DNA of 64,000 nt, taken from Marinobacter goseongensis. GTDB lineage: Bacteria > Pseudomonadota > Gammaproteobacteria > Pseudomonadales > Oleiphilaceae. Positions 56,201-64,000 of this stretch are shown in pieces. The notes beneath the pieces were generated by a model, which was not told the DNA's origin, made no database searches, and saw nothing but the letters and a program-made list of their open reading frames with translations. The stretch lies in NCBI RefSeq assembly GCF_023156235.1, contig NZ_JAKZAI010000004.1, positions 62,001 through 126,000 on the forward strand, given 5' to 3'. The position numbers and the translations under genes were made by a program. Positions within the stretch are counted from its first letter, which is position 1, and the number at the start of each line of letters is the position of its first letter.

Positions 56201-56964
56201 CCACGCCGGACACCCGCAATCACCATCACTTTCCGAAAGGCGCCGGCCCCGGCACCTTCCTGCACGACTTGCTGGAGTGGTGCACCCAGCACGGCTTCCA
56301 GCGCATACTGGAGCACCCCGCCACGCTGCGGGAACAGCTCACCCGGCGCTGCAGCACCCGGGGCTGGAACGACTGGGTGGCACCGTTGCAACAGTGGCTG
56401 CTGGCGCTGATCGACCGCCCACTGCGGCTGGACCGGGCCGGCGACACCGCCGTCAGCCTGTCGGCCCTGACCACCCTGCGCCCGGAACTGGAGTTCTGGT
56501 TTGAAAGCCGGAACGTCAGTATCCGCACCCTCGACCGGCTGGTCACCCGACACACCCTGAACGGCGCCGACCGGCCACAGGTCGAGGAGAACCGCTTCAA
56601 CGGCATGATCAAGGGCTTCATCGATCTGGTGTTCGAGCACCAGGGCCAGTACTACGTGCTCGACTACAAATCCAATACCCTCGGCGAGGATGACAGCGCC
56701 TACACCGACCAGGCCATGGGGGATGCCATTCTGGAGAAACGCTACGATCTGCAGTACGTGCTGTACCTGTTGGCACTGCACCGCTTGCTGAAAGCACGGT
56801 TGCCGGATTACGACTACGACCGCCACATCGGCGGCGCGGTGTACCTGTTCCTGCGCGGTGTTGACTCCGCCAGCGGCGGCGCCTTTACCGACAAACCGCC
56901 GCGAGTGCTGATGGAACAACTGGATGCACTGTTCGATGGCCACAGCGGGGAGGTGGCGCCATGA
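53239..56964 (+). CDS. recB: Exodeoxyribonuclease V subunit RecB
   Basis: 1241 aa. SF1A 3'-5' helicase: Walker [10 protein letters not shown] (22-30), [56 protein letters not shown] and [20 protein letters not shown]. The C-terminal nuclease follows: [15 protein letters not shown] and [10 protein letters not shown], with Asp1142 and Lys1144. All catalytic residues look intact, so helicase and nuclease should both work. Overlaps recC and recD by 4 bases each. Confidence 0.97.
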   Translation: MTYRNPNLDPLALPLNGSALIEASAGTGKTFTIAILYVRLVLGHGQANDSPLHNLLPPNLLVVTFTEAATKELRDRIRTRLTQAAEVFSDAAESLEPSAETALIHRLRDHSYPDPASWPVCRKQLLLAAEWMDEAAVSTIHGFCNRMLSEHAFDSGSLFKLTLETDQSELLDDVARDYWRTFVYPLPAALMDEALSHWKTPADLRKAVRNLMDDPDSLGTPPDNVQQAIDRVVNQRLERSRALKAQPWADWQHDVLALLDDLQKARRLHGGSKKAMVASWDILIAWADSDELLPQGLDKAGFKNQTPHGLNNILKGEDPAPHHPAFDAINALLDFSLNPPSAKSDILRHASHWMAARLETEKQRRSEMGFDDLLTRLDDALHGPRGDQLAATIRRQFPVALIDEFQDTDPVQYRIFDRIYNVAGSDPATCLLMIGDPKQAIYGFRGADIHTYLQARVGVQERTWTLGTNFRSAEPMVEAVNRVFEHSDQHSSDGAFLFGKGDTSPLPFQGVAANGTRRLWSVNGQVQPSLTFWTLDSDRESDHESAGSGKPKALAKGHATAEVADSCASEIARLLTLGQKQQAGFALAEQPDDLQAVAPQDIAVLVNNRNEAAAVRDALARRRIKSVYLSDRDSVLTSREAREMLCWLRAFAEPRQLAFTRAALATPTLGQSWQALNALLTDELVLEREIERFMGYQQQWQKQGVLPMLRSFLMDFEVPGRLLQRADGERRLTDILHIAELLQQDSLQLDGEHALVHHYTQILRAADEEDEHRTLRLESDAGLVKVITVHKSKGLEYPLVFLPFGTAFRAQNEKQAFVRYHDGQGQPVIVFDPSPEDVARADRERLGEDIRKLYVALTRARFATWVGAAALEDWQHSGLGYLIGGDGRNRITACLEQLAEGRATIAVTPLPQAEAAQYTPPAPDALGPALQSTREAREDWWIASYSSIEYSGRSGTGIAFSGEVEDAQTQNLLEESSQGNGEDGDSAPTPDTRNHHHFPKGAGPGTFLHDLLEWCTQHGFQRILEHPATLREQLTRRCSTRGWNDWVAPLQQWLLALIDRPLRLDRAGDTAVSLSALTTLRPELEFWFESRNVSIRTLDRLVTRHTLNGADRPQVEENRFNGMIKGFIDLVFEHQGQYYVLDYKSNTLGEDDSAYTDQAMGDAILEKRYDLQYVLYLLALHRLLKARLPDYDYDRHIGGAVYLFLRGVDSASGGAFTDKPPRVLMEQLDALFDGHSGEVAP

Positions 56965-59207
56965 GCCGCAAGCACGGTGGGCACAGCGACCATCAGATCG
57001 CCCTGGACCTGGGCGACAACGCGGAACCGATGATGGATAGCCGCCCACTCTCCAGCCTGGACACGACCGAAGCCCTGCTGCTGCAGTGGCAACAGGCCGA
57101 ATGGATTCGCCCGCTGGACCTGGCTTTTGCGCGGCTGATCCGCGAGCTGTCGGAGGAGCAGGGCGACCGTCCCCGCCCACTGGTGTTGCTGCTGGCGGCG
57201 CTGACCTCCCATCAGGTAGGGCGGGGCCACGTCTGCGTGGATCTGACCAGCCTGCTGGCGGATGCCGGCAACACCCTGTCACTGCCGCCGGAAGAACCGG
57301 TGCGCGATCTGCTCAGCGATACCGAGACGGCAGAGCTGAGCCGGCTGAAACCCGCTGACGTCCTGGCCCGTGTCAGCCTCTCGGACTGTGAGCTGGCCCT
57401 GGTCAGCTCTATGGCTGTAAGTGATGGCTCACTGACGACCCCGCTGGTGCTCAACGACAGCCGTCTCTATCTGCGCCGTTTCTGGCGCTACGAGCAACGC
57501 ATAGCCGACGGTATCCACCAGCGGCTGACGCACCCTTCGGCCCTGGCCGACCCCCAGTCGGGGCCGGCACGGACCCTGGCCACCGCCCTCGGTCAGCTGT
57601 TCCACGCCACCGACGCGGTGGATTACCAGAAGCTGGCTTGTGCCCTGGCCGCCCGCAATCGTTTCGCTGTCATCACCGGCGGACCCGGGACCGGTAAAAC
57701 CACCACCGTGGTGAATCTGCTGGCCGCGCTGCAGGCGGTGGCCGGAGCAGCGCCGGAACGGGCCGGGCGCAAAGTGCGGATCCGGCTGGCGGCGCCTACC
57801 GGCAAGGCCGCGGCGCGCCTGAACGAATCCATTGGCGGTGCCGTCAGCCGCCTGCCACTGGCAGACCTGCCGGGCCGGGTGCAGCTGGCGGACATTCCCA
57901 CCCGGGTCACCACCCTGCACCGCCTGCTCGGCAGCCGGCCGGACAGCCGTCGTTTCCGCCATCACCGGGACAATCCGCTGCCGGTGGATATCCTGGTGAT
58001 CGACGAAGCCTCCATGGTGGATGTCGACCTGATGGCCTCGGTGTTCGACGCCCTGCCCGCCAGCGCCCAGCTGATTCTGCTGGGCGACAAGGATCAGCTG
58101 GCCTCGGTGGATGCCGGTGCCGTGCTCGGCGAACTGTGCCAGCGTGCGCTTGCCGGCCACTACGTGCCGGACACCGCGGACTGGCTGACCGCCATCACCG
58201 GTGACCGGGTACCCGAAACCCTGATCGACCCCCACGGCCAGGCCATGGACCAGGCCGTTGCCATGCTGCGCAAGAGTTACCGCTTCCAGTCCGACAGCGG
58301 CATTCGCGCCCTGGCGGAAGCGGTCAACACCCGTTCGCTGGACACCGCCATGCTGCGACAGATCCGCGACGGCGCCTTCGACGATGTGATCTGGCTCAAC
58401 GGCCACACCGCCAGGCCCGATGCCGAGGCCACCCTGGAGCGGATCTGCCAGCACGCCATCAGCGGCACCCCGGCCAGCTTCCGCAACGCCGGGCAGGGCC
58501 GGGTGGTGAACCGCGCTGAATTACCGCCACCGGTCGGCTATCGGCACTACCTTGAGCGCATGCAGAACCACCCGCTGACCCCGGACAGCCCCCGGGAAGA
58601 CTGGGATGCCCTGGCGCTTGAGGTGCTCGAGGCGTTCAACGACTTCCAGGTTCTCTGCGCCCTGCGCAAGGGGCCCTGGGGTGTCGAGGGGCTGAACGAG
58701 CGCATTGCGCGGCACCTGCTGGCAGAACAGTGGATTCCACGAGCGGAAGGCTGGTACCCCGGGCGGCCGGTGCTGGTCACCGGCAACGACTACAACCTGG
58801 GGCTGATGAACGGGGATATCGGCATTGCCTTCAATGTGCCCTGGGACCGCAACAACTCCGGCACGCCCAAAGACACCTTGCGGGTGGCTTTCCCCAGCAG
58901 CGACAGTGCCGGTGGCATCCGCTGGATTTCCCCCAGCCGGCTGCAACAACTGGAGACGGTGTATGCCATGACCGTGCACAAATCCCAGGGATCGGAGTTC
59001 AACCACACCTGCCTGGTACTGCCGGATCGCCTCAGCCCGGTACTGACCAAGGAACTGATCTACACCGGGATCACCCGCGCCAGGAACTGGTTCAGCCTGG
59101 TCACCGGCGACGCCCGGGTACTGAAAGACGGTGTGGCGCAGCAAGTAGTGCGGGCCTCTGGGCTGGCGTTGCGACTTGTGGATAACGAGTCTCCGGGACG
59201 CCAGTGA
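56961..59207 (+). CDS. recD: Exodeoxyribonuclease V subunit RecD
   Basis: 748 aa (E. coli 608), 5'-3' SF1B helicase. Walker A ITGGPGTGKTTTVVNLLAAL at about 238-257, RIRLAAPTGKAAARLNESI, ILVIDEASMVDVDLMASVFD, QLILLGDKDQLASVDAGAVL and the C-terminal YAMTVHKSQGSEFNHTCLVL and ELIYTGITRAR. The extra length lies in an N-terminal RecB-contacting part and internal loops. Last gene of recC-recB-recD; it ends 10 bases from the convergent ABC transporter gene. Confidence 0.95.
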   Translation: MSRKHGGHSDHQIALDLGDNAEPMMDSRPLSSLDTTEALLLQWQQAEWIRPLDLAFARLIRELSEEQGDRPRPLVLLLAALTSHQVGRGHVCVDLTSLLADAGNTLSLPPEEPVRDLLSDTETAELSRLKPADVLARVSLSDCELALVSSMAVSDGSLTTPLVLNDSRLYLRRFWRYEQRIADGIHQRLTHPSALADPQSGPARTLATALGQLFHATDAVDYQKLACALAARNRFAVITGGPGTGKTTTVVNLLAALQAVAGAAPERAGRKVRIRLAAPTGKAAARLNESIGGAVSRLPLADLPGRVQLADIPTRVTTLHRLLGSRPDSRRFRHHRDNPLPVDILVIDEASMVDVDLMASVFDALPASAQLILLGDKDQLASVDAGAVLGELCQRALAGHYVPDTADWLTAITGDRVPETLIDPHGQAMDQAVAMLRKSYRFQSDSGIRALAEAVNTRSLDTAMLRQIRDGAFDDVIWLNGHTARPDAEATLERICQHAISGTPASFRNAGQGRVVNRAELPPPVGYRHYLERMQNHPLTPDSPREDWDALALEVLEAFNDFQVLCALRKGPWGVEGLNERIARHLLAEQWIPRAEGWYPGRPVLVTGNDYNLGLMNGDIGIAFNVPWDRNNSGTPKDTLRVAFPSSDSAGGIRWISPSRLQQLETVYAMTVHKSQGSEFNHTCLVLPDRLSPVLTKELIYTGITRARNWFSLVTGDARVLKDGVAQQVVRASGLALRLVDNESPGRQ

Positions 59208-59216
59208 GGAGAGGGC

Positions 59217-61016
59217 TCAGCTAGAGTTATCATCACTCCGGTGCTGCTGCTCCCAAAGATGAGCGTAGTGGCCACCGGCCATCAGCAACTCTTGATGACT
59301 ACCACTTTCCACGATCCGGCCACCATCCATCACCAGAATGGTATTGGCATCACGGATGGTGGACAGCCGATGGGCGATGACCAGGGTAGTGCGCTGCTGG
59401 CTGACCTCCTTGAGTGCGCTGAGGATTGCCTGTTCCGACAGCGAATCCAGTGACGAGGTGGCCTCATCCAGAATCAGCAGCGGCGGGTTCTTGAGAATCA
59501 CCCGGGCAATGGCCACCCGTTGTTTCTCGCCACCGGACAGTTTCAGGCCGCGCTCACCCACTCTGGTGTCGTAGCCGTCCGGCAGGCTGTGGATAAAGTC
59601 TTCCAGGTGCGCCATGCGCGCGGCCCGATACACCTGTTCCTCGCTGGCCGCCGGATTGCCATAGGCCAGATTGCGGTACAGGGTGTCGTTGAACAGCACC
59701 GTGTCCTGGGGCACCACTCCGATGACTGAGCGCAGGCTGGCCTGGGTCACCTGGCGGATGTCCTGACCGTCAATGCGGATCGATCCCTGAGCCACGTCGT
59801 AAAAGCGGAACAGCAAGCGGGCGAGGGTGGATTTGCCGGCACCGCTGGCGCCTACCACCGCCACCGTGTGGCCAGCCGGTATGGAGAAATTCACATCCTG
59901 CAGGATCGGGCGGTCCGGGCGGTAGGCAAAGTGGATGTGGTCAAACTGCACCTCGGCCCTCTCCACAACCAGCGCCGTCGCCCCCGCCGCATCCTGAATC
60001 GCCGGCTCGTCGCCCAGCAGTTTGAACAACCGCTCCACATTCACCAGTGCCTGGCGGATCTCCCGGTAGACAAATCCGAGGGCATTGAGAGGAATAAACA
60101 GCTGCAGCAGGTAGGCATTGATCATGGTGAAGTCGCCCAGGGTGATTTCGCCACTGGCCACTTCGGCCACCGCCATGGCCATGATCACGATCATTGCCAC
60201 ACCGATAATCAGCGCCTGGCCGGCGTTCAGGGTGGCCAGTGACAGGCGGTTCTTCAGTCGCGCCTGTTCCCAGTCGTCCAGGTTCTGGTCGTACAACTGC
60301 GCTTCGTAACGTTCGTTATTGAAATATTTCACCGTCTCGTAGTTCAGCAGGCTGTCGATGGCCCTTGAATTGGACTGATTGTCACGGGCGTTGGCCTCCC
60401 GTACGAACTTGGTGCGCCACTCGGTGATTCTGATGGAAAACACCACGTAAACGACCACGGCCACCAGAATTGCCAGTACATAACCAACGTTGAACACCAC
60501 CAGCAGGATACCGGCCACCATCAGGATTTCGAGGATCGTGGGCACGATGTTGAACAGCGTGAATCGCAGCAGAAAGCTGATGCCGTTGGTGCCGCGCTCG
60601 ATATCCCGCGCCAGCCCCCCGGTTTTTCGGTCAAGGTGAAAGCCCAGCTCCCGCTGGTGCAAATGTTCGAAGATCCGCAGCGATACCCGCCGCATCGCCC
60701 GCTCCGCTACCCGCGCAAACACCGCATCCCGCAGTTCACTGAACAGGGTAGCGCCGAAGCGCAGCGAACCGTAACCGACCACCAGTACCAACGGTATCCA
60801 CAGCAGCATGTCAGCACCGCGGTTCTGGTCGAGATAATCGACGATATACTTCAACGCAATAGGCGTGGCCACCGTCGCCAGTTTGGCCAGCACCAGCAGG
60901 GCCAGCGCCAGTGCCACCCGGCCGCGGAATTCCGCCAGGTAGGGCCACAGGCCGGAAATCACTTTCCAGTCGGGTTTGTGGTCGGCGGGGTAGTCGTTGT
61001 CGGCGTATGATTGCAC
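59217..61016 (-). CDS. ABC transporter, ATM1/HMT1-like half transporter (membrane plus ATPase)
   Basis: 599 aa. A six-helix membrane domain (about 20-310) precedes the nucleotide-binding domain (about 345-580): Walker A VGASGAGKSTL, signature LKLSGGEKQRVAIARVILKN, Walker B LLILDEATSSLD and AHRLSTI. LLNYETVKYFNNERYEAQLY in the membrane domain is the hallmark of Atm1/ABCB7/HMT1-type exporters, which in bacteria move glutathione conjugates or metals. Start GTG 61016 (VQSYADNDYPADHKPDWK) is chosen, with AAGGA seven bases upstream; the frame is open further but without a ribosome-binding site. Divergent from the next exporter gene. Confidence 0.9.
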   Translation of the reverse strand: MQSYADNDYPADHKPDWKVISGLWPYLAEFRGRVALALALLVLAKLATVATPIALKYIVDYLDQNRGADMLLWIPLVLVVGYGSLRFGATLFSELRDAVFARVAERAMRRVSLRIFEHLHQRELGFHLDRKTGGLARDIERGTNGISFLLRFTLFNIVPTILEILMVAGILLVVFNVGYVLAILVAVVVYVVFSIRITEWRTKFVREANARDNQSNSRAIDSLLNYETVKYFNNERYEAQLYDQNLDDWEQARLKNRLSLATLNAGQALIIGVAMIVIMAMAVAEVASGEITLGDFTMINAYLLQLFIPLNALGFVYREIRQALVNVERLFKLLGDEPAIQDAAGATALVVERAEVQFDHIHFAYRPDRPILQDVNFSIPAGHTVAVVGASGAGKSTLARLLFRFYDVAQGSIRIDGQDIRQVTQASLRSVIGVVPQDTVLFNDTLYRNLAYGNPAASEEQVYRAARMAHLEDFIHSLPDGYDTRVGERGLKLSGGEKQRVAIARVILKNPPLLILDEATSSLDSLSEQAILSALKEVSQQRTTLVIAHRLSTIRDANTILVMDGGRIVESGSHQELLMAGGHYAHLWEQQHRSDDNSS

Positions 61017-61128
61017 GTCGTGTCCTTCAGTTACGGAGTAGTCGAGCGAGCTGTATGATAAGTCTTGTACGGAATCCCGATCGTATTGTTGCTGAAGTTT
61101 ACAGCAGCCCACACCCAGGAGGCACACC

Positions 61129-62883
61129 ATTAAAACCCGCCATCGCAAGGCCTTGAGACTGGTCGTCGAATTTATCAGCCCCTATCGGAGAGCCGTGGCC
61201 GGCGCTCTGGTCGCACTGGTGTTCACCGCTGGCATTACCCTGGGGCTTGGTCAGGGTTTACGCATACTGGTGGATCAGGGATTAGCCACCGAGTCACCGG
61301 AGAACCTGGCAAAGGCCATTGGGCTGTTTTTTGTGCTGGTGCTGGGGCTGGCGATAGGCTCCTTTACCCGCTTCTACCTGGTGTCCTGGATCGGTGAGCG
61401 GGTGGTGGCAGACATTCGCAAGAAGGTGTTCAACCATCTGATTGATCTGCACCCCGGTTTTTTCGAACAGAACCGGGCGCTGGAGATTCAGTCGCGGTTT
61501 ACCGCAGACACCACCGTGCTGCAATCGGTGATTGGCTCCACCGTGTCCATTGCCCTGCGCAACACGCTGATGCTGGTCGGTGGCCTGCTGCTGCTGTTCA
61601 TCACCAACGCCAAGCTGGCCAGCATTATTCTGCTGGGCTTCCCGCTGGTGATCGCACCGATCCTGTTTTTTGGCCGGCGGGTGCGACAACTGTCGCGCCT
61701 GAGTCAGGACCGGGTGGCGGACGTCGGCAGCTACGTGGGCGAGAATCTGACCCAGATTAAAACCGTACAGGCCTTCAACCACCAGCCCCACGACCGGCGT
61801 TTTTTTGCCGAGGTCTCGGAAAAGGCCTTCGACATAGCCCGCGCACGTATTCGCCAGCGGGCCTGGCTCACTACACTGGCGATTACCCTGGTGATGGGGG
61901 CCGTCGGCATTGTGATCTGGATCGGCGGACTGGATGTCATCCATGGTCGCATCAGCCCCGGGGAGCTGGCGGCGTTCGTGTTCTACAGCCTGCTGGTCGG
62001 TATCGCGGCCGGTGCCATCAGTGAGGTGATCGGCGAATTGCAGCGGGCGGCGGGCTCGGCGGCCCGACTGTTCGAGTTGTTACAGACCGAAGCGGCGTTT
62101 GCCCGCAACAGCGGCAACACCGTGCTGCCGCAGCCAGTACGGGGCGAGATCCGGCTGGAACACCTGGGGTTCAGTTATCCCGGTCGCACACTGCAGCCCG
62201 CCCTGAGCGACCTGACACTCACGGTGAAAGCGGGGGAAACCCTGGCGCTTGTCGGACCGTCCGGCGCGGGTAAATCCACGCTGTTCGATTTGTTGCTGCA
62301 TTTCTACCAGCCCGGTGAGGGTCGCATCCTGATAGATGGTCTGGACAGTGCCGGGCTGTCACTGGAATCCCTGCGACGGTGTTTTGCGCTGGTGCCGCAG
62401 AATCCCGCCCTGTTCCATGGCACGGTGGCGGACAACATTCGCTACGCCCGGCCGGAAGCCAGCCAGGCAGACGTGGAGCAGGCGGCACGGATTGCCCACG
62501 CCGATGAATTTATCCAGAGCCTTCCCGAGGGCTACGCCACCCGCCTTGGCGATGCCGGGCTGGGTCTGTCCGGAGGCCAGAAGCAACGCTTGGCCATTGC
62601 CCGGGCACTACTGGCGGATGCTCCGGTGCTGTTGCTGGACGAGGCCACCAGCGCCCTCGACGCAGAAAGCGAGAACCTTATCCAGCAGGCCATGCCGGCG
62701 CTGACCGCGGGACGCACCACGTTGGTGATCGCCCATCGCCTGGCGACGGTCAGAGACGCCGATCGGATCGCGGTACTGGATCAGGGCCGCCTGCTGGCGG
62801 TCGGTACCCATGACGAGCTGATGCGCAACAACGACCTCTATCAACGGCTGGCCAGACTGCAGTTTCGCGATCATGCCGCCTGA
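61129..62883 (+). CDS. ABC exporter (MsbA-like half transporter), likely ATT start
   Basis: 584 aa from ATT 61129, or 576 from TTG 61153. Six membrane helices (to about 290) and an ATPase domain: Walker A VGPSGAGKST, signature LGLSGGQKQRLAIARALLAD, Walker B VLLLDEATSALD and AHRLATV. It resembles lipid or drug exporters of the MsbA/LmrA group; SPYRRAVAGALVALVFTAGI is typical of their first helix. AGGAGG (61117-61122) stands exactly six bases before the ATT codon (ATT AAA ACC CGC), and homologues have basic residues here, so ATT is my preferred start; TTG 61153 has only AAGG two bases before it. No ATG or GTG fits. Confidence 0.88.
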   Translation: MKTRHRKALRLVVEFISPYRRAVAGALVALVFTAGITLGLGQGLRILVDQGLATESPENLAKAIGLFFVLVLGLAIGSFTRFYLVSWIGERVVADIRKKVFNHLIDLHPGFFEQNRALEIQSRFTADTTVLQSVIGSTVSIALRNTLMLVGGLLLLFITNAKLASIILLGFPLVIAPILFFGRRVRQLSRLSQDRVADVGSYVGENLTQIKTVQAFNHQPHDRRFFAEVSEKAFDIARARIRQRAWLTTLAITLVMGAVGIVIWIGGLDVIHGRISPGELAAFVFYSLLVGIAAGAISEVIGELQRAAGSAARLFELLQTEAAFARNSGNTVLPQPVRGEIRLEHLGFSYPGRTLQPALSDLTLTVKAGETLALVGPSGAGKSTLFDLLLHFYQPGEGRILIDGLDSAGLSLESLRRCFALVPQNPALFHGTVADNIRYARPEASQADVEQAARIAHADEFIQSLPEGYATRLGDAGLGLSGGQKQRLAIARALLADAPVLLLDEATSALDAESENLIQQAMPALTAGRTTLVIAHRLATVRDADRIAVLDQGRLLAVGTHDELMRNNDLYQRLARLQFRDHAA

Positions 62884-62972
62884 CGGCGACCATAGTCGGT
62901 TTGTTTCCTGTCACCGTACTACTTACACTGGTAGGTGAAACTTTCGAACCTGAAACCAGGGAGAATGGCAAA

Positions 62973-64000
62973 GTGAGCAATAAAGAATTGCAGGCACTCA
63001 AAGAACGCTACGTTGCAGCGGGCGCGGCAAGCCCCAATGAACAGTTTGCCGACCACGCAACAAATGCGGAACTGTGGGATGCGGACGGCAAACGCATGAT
63101 CGATTTCGCCGGCGGCATCGGTGTCCTTAACATCGGGCATCGCCACCCGAAAGTGGTGGAAGCGATCAAGGCCCAGCTCGACAAACTCATGCACACCTGT
63201 CAGACGGTGATGCCCTACGAGGGCTACGTGAAGCTGGCACAGAAACTCAGTGAAGTGGTACCGGTCAAGGGTCACGCCAAGGTGATGCTGGCCAACTCCG
63301 GTGCCGAAGCGCTGGAAAACGCCATGAAGATCGCACGCGCTGCCACCGGCAAAACCAACGTGATCTGTTTTGACGGCGGTTACCACGGCCGGACTTTCTA
63401 CACCATGGCGATGAACGGCAAGGCAGCGCCTTACCAGACCGATTTCGGACCCATGCCCGGGAACGTTTTCCGCGCGCCTTACCCGGTGCCGTACCACGGT
63501 GTGTCCGAAGACGAAGCACTGCGCGGTCTGAAGATGACCATGAAGGCGGATTCGCCGGCCCACAACACCGCCGCCATTGTGATCGAGCCAGTGTTGGGCG
63601 AGGGCGGTTTCTATGCCGCGCCAACCAGCTTCCTGAAAGAGATCCGCAAGATCTGCGACGAAAACAACATCCTTATGGTGGTGGACGAAGTGCAGAGCGG
63701 CTTCGGCCGGACCGGCAAGATGTTTGCTATCGAGCACAGCGGCATTGAGCCGGATATGATGACCATGGCCAAGAGTATGGCGGACGGCATGCCAATCTCG
63801 GCCATCGTAGGTACCGACAAGCACATGGATGCCTCTGGCCCGAACTCGCTGGGCGGCACCTACACCGGCAGCCCGACGGCTTGTGCAGCGGCACTGGCGG
63901 TCTTCGATGTGTTCAAGGAAGACGACATTCTGGGCAAGGCCCAGGCTCTGGGTGACAAACTGAAGCAACGGTTCAGCCAGTGGCAGGAGCAGTTCGAGCA
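62973..64000 (+). CDS. gabT: 4-aminobutyrate aminotransferase-type enzyme, 5' part
   Basis: 342 residues are seen; the frame runs past the window end. A class III PLP aminotransferase: FAGGIGVLNIGHRHPKVVEA, MLANSGAEALENAMKIARAA, FDGGYHGRTFYTMAMNGKAA, the cofactor Asp in MVVDEVQSGFGRTGKMFAIE and the catalytic Lys in MAKSMADGMPISAIVG. The sequence follows GabT/PuuE closely, which move the amino group of GABA to 2-oxoglutarate to give succinate semialdehyde. Start GTG 62973 (VSNKELQALKERYVAAGA) with AGGGAGA upstream; an ATG at 62966 is out of frame. Ninety bases separate it from the ABC gene. Confidence 0.9.
   Translation, partial: MSNKELQALKERYVAAGAASPNEQFADHATNAELWDADGKRMIDFAGGIGVLNIGHRHPKVVEAIKAQLDKLMHTCQTVMPYEGYVKLAQKLSEVVPVKGHAKVMLANSGAEALENAMKIARAATGKTNVICFDGGYHGRTFYTMAMNGKAAPYQTDFGPMPGNVFRAPYPVPYHGVSEDEALRGLKMTMKADSPAHNTAAIVIEPVLGEGGFYAAPTSFLKEIRKICDENNILMVVDEVQSGFGRTGKMFAIEHSGIEPDMMTMAKSMADGMPISAIVGTDKHMDASGPNSLGGTYTGSPTACAAALAVFDVFKEDDILGKAQALGDKLKQRFSQWQEQFE

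Noticed and set aside
55150-57282. 710-aa minus-strand open frame opposite recB/recD
   Set aside because: Shadow spanning two real genes, with composition typical of antisense GC-rich frames.
49634-59207. recCBD as a possible AddAB or phage-defence variant
   Set aside because: All three subunits have normal RecBCD motifs and order; nothing unusual apart from a longer RecD.

Overview
The window is a piece of a GC-rich gammaproteobacterial chromosome. Gene families and gene order (dprA-tsaC-hemF-aroE on one strand facing LysM / def-fmt-rsmB-trkA, as in Pseudomonas PA0016-PA0025; a PomAB-type motor; PA4642; prlC next to a gamma carbonic anhydrase) point to the Pseudomonas/Marinobacter side of the class. 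Marinobacter is my best guess, by inference only. Nearly all the DNA is coding, and genes often overlap by 1-27 bases.

Region by region. 1-4100: end of a MATE exporter, an unrecognised protein, DoxX, a DUF1653 protein and a Na+/H+ antiporter-family carrier, with a stray GGDEF fragment in between. 4125-7075: prlC-yheV (minus strand) and a gamma carbonic anhydrase. 7191-12720: an osmoregulated periplasmic glucan (OPG) operon: a small ORF resembling the MdoH N-terminus, mdoH, an mdoD/G-type gene and a membrane sulfatase/phosphoglycerol-transferase-like protein. 12745-19600 (minus): PA4642, motB, motA, aroE, hemF, tsaC with an in-frame 9-bp repeat, dprA, LysM protein. 19952-28136: def, fmt, rsmB, trkA, glyQ, glyS, gmhB and tRNA-Pro(CGG). 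28367-34636: a signalling block with a GAF-GAF-GGDEF-EAL protein, a VOC protein, a Crp/Fnr regulator, and a convergent operon DUF4398 lipoprotein / OmpA lipoprotein / PAS-PAS-GGDEF. 34701-39777: a cargo-free mobile element made of three overlapping tyrosine recombinases and a small HTH/coiled-coil gene, bracketed by a 12-bp direct repeat. 40078-43217: a PAS protein and a CheB-CheR-PAS protein with no kinase. 43191-47215 (minus): a FAN1-like VRR-NUC nuclease translationally linked to an XPD/DinG-like helicase that carries its own N-terminal PD-(D/E)XK-like nuclease. 47401-49448: folM and small proteins. 49634-59207: recC-recB-recD. 59217-62883: two divergent ABC exporters, one apparently starting at an ATT codon. 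62973-end: a GabT-type aminotransferase, cut by the window.

Common themes are DNA processing and repair (recBCD, FAN1 plus helicase-nuclease, dprA), cyclic-di-GMP and chemotaxis-like signalling, and envelope functions (OPG, GmhB, OmpA, LysM). The items most worth follow-up are the recombinase-trio element, the nuclease/helicase-nuclease operon, the split OpgH, the ATT start and the repeat-extended TsaC.
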